From Apoderus coryli (lineage: Eukaryota > Arthropoda > Insecta > Coleoptera > Attelabidae): a stretch of DNA of 64,000 nucleotides. Below, piece by piece: positions 63,624 through 64,000 of the stretch (positions within the stretch are counted from its first letter, which is position 1; each line of letters opens with the position of its first letter). Location of the stretch: assembly GCA_911728435.2 (NCBI GenBank), contig OU452209.1, positions 17,032,869 through 17,096,868 of the forward strand, in the 5' to 3' direction. The notes under the pieces were generated by a model that was not told the DNA's origin, did no database searches, and worked only from the letters and a program-made list of their open reading frames with translations. A program made the position numbers and the translations under genes.

Positions 63624-63688
63624 ATGCTGGACTACTACAGAGTCCTGGAGGTGACCAAAACTGCAACTACAGCAGAAATTAAAAAGGC
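63624..63688 (+). CDS. mrj: J-domain protein, DNAJB6/mrj-like, first coding exon (runs off right edge)
   Basis: An acceptor (TTTGCAG) at 63547-63553 opens an exon with a 70-nt leader. The ATG at 63624 starts MLDYYRVLEVTKTATTAEIKKA, ending phase 2 at a GTAAGT donor (63689). This is helix I and the start of helix II of a J domain at the extreme N-terminus, the arrangement of DNAJB2/6-8 and Drosophila mrj (co-chaperones of Hsp70). The HPD motif would be in the next exon, which lies outside the window or was not found before 64000. The exact DNAJB member is inferred from the opening residues only. Confidence 0.75.
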
Positions 63689-64000
63689 GTAAGTGTTGTA
63701 TTTCTTTTGATAAAGTGTACTTAAACTTTCAGTATCATATAAATATGGATATTTCTTTATCATTAAGTAAAAAAAAAACTCTTTTAGAGTTACAAATGGT
63801 GCCCTATAAAGTTAATTAATCAATTATCTGGTGCGTCTTGGGTGGGTGGGAAAGCGAGCCCTACAATCAAGAAGATCTAGGGAATACTGTGGAAGGTAAA
63901 CAATTCTAACGTTCGGCGAAAAGTGAGCAAGTACGATATCTCCTTCAAAGAAATCTTGAATTGCAATCTAAAAAAATTATTATATTACTTTTTTGGCCTT
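63689..64000 (+). other. Start of the next intron of the J-protein gene
   Basis: Begins with the donor GTAAGTG. No HPD-containing exon was found up to the window edge. Confidence 0.5.

Noticed and set aside
1..64000. CRISPR arrays, bacterial operons or prophage
   Set aside because: Spliceosomal introns, insect gene families and the absence of regularly spaced repeats make these inapplicable.

Overview
The window is nuclear DNA from an insect: strongly AT-rich, many small GT-AG introns (often 60-100 bp), insect-type gene families and a dense population of transposable elements. The very frequent TAGGTA/TACCTA words and the mix of mariner/Tc1-like, hAT, LINE and Penelope-like debris suggest a hemipteran, possibly a sternorrhynchan, but this is an inference and Lepidoptera are not excluded. 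Exon coordinates below were derived by hand from splice consensus plus reading-phase continuity; nearly every junction keeps phase.

Layout. (1) 1-6837, minus strand: the N-terminal 607 residues of an M13 neprilysin-like metallopeptidase; its catalytic part lies beyond the left edge, and a broken LINE sits in its second intron. (2) 6838-12094: no protein gene. It holds a retroviral-type primer binding site relic, a 664-bp inverted-repeat element whose two arms each carry a hammerhead ribozyme motif (Penelope-like element signature), and an intron-containing tRNA-Tyr. (3) 12095-18270, plus: a 17-exon, 1159-residue secreted Cu/Zn-SOD-repeat protein (Rsod type), with a fold-back mariner in intron 3. 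(4) 18271-21963: two non-autonomous DNA transposons with exact 8-bp target duplications. (5) 21964-36140, minus: an ephexin-family RhoGEF with two alternative 5' ends (1158 or 1702 residues). One intron carries an apparently intact DD41D Tc1/mariner-superfamily transposon with about 335-bp inverted repeats. (6) 36141-43066: intergenic, with a third hammerhead motif, a LINE 3' tail and a tRNA-derived SINE-like unit. (7) 43067-45486, minus: complete nicotinic acetylcholine receptor alpha subunit. (8) 46462-48422: a decayed ZBED5/SCAND3-like hAT transposon. (9) 48894-50200, minus: a p24 cargo receptor (logjam type); 50880-51987, plus: a kraken/SERHL-like serine hydrolase. (10) 52055-52968: a 131-bp MITE and a second copy of the hAT element of region 4. 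(11) 53302-55203, plus: a CHRAC1/Chrac-16 histone-fold subunit, then a compact two-cistron unit coding a 68-residue LYR microprotein and, 4 nt later, the mitochondrial ribosome-rescue factor MTRFR. (12) 55204-64000: a long gene-free stretch that is probably the 5' intron of a DNAJB6/mrj-type J-protein whose first coding exon is at 63624-63688.

The genes do not form one pathway. The functionally coherent group is LYR protein + MTRFR, both expected on the mitochondrial large ribosomal subunit and apparently sharing one mRNA. The most unusual signals are the three hammerhead motifs with palindromic stem III, the dicistronic mitochondrial unit, the intact DD41D element and the hAT family with subterminal arrays of TATCGATA.
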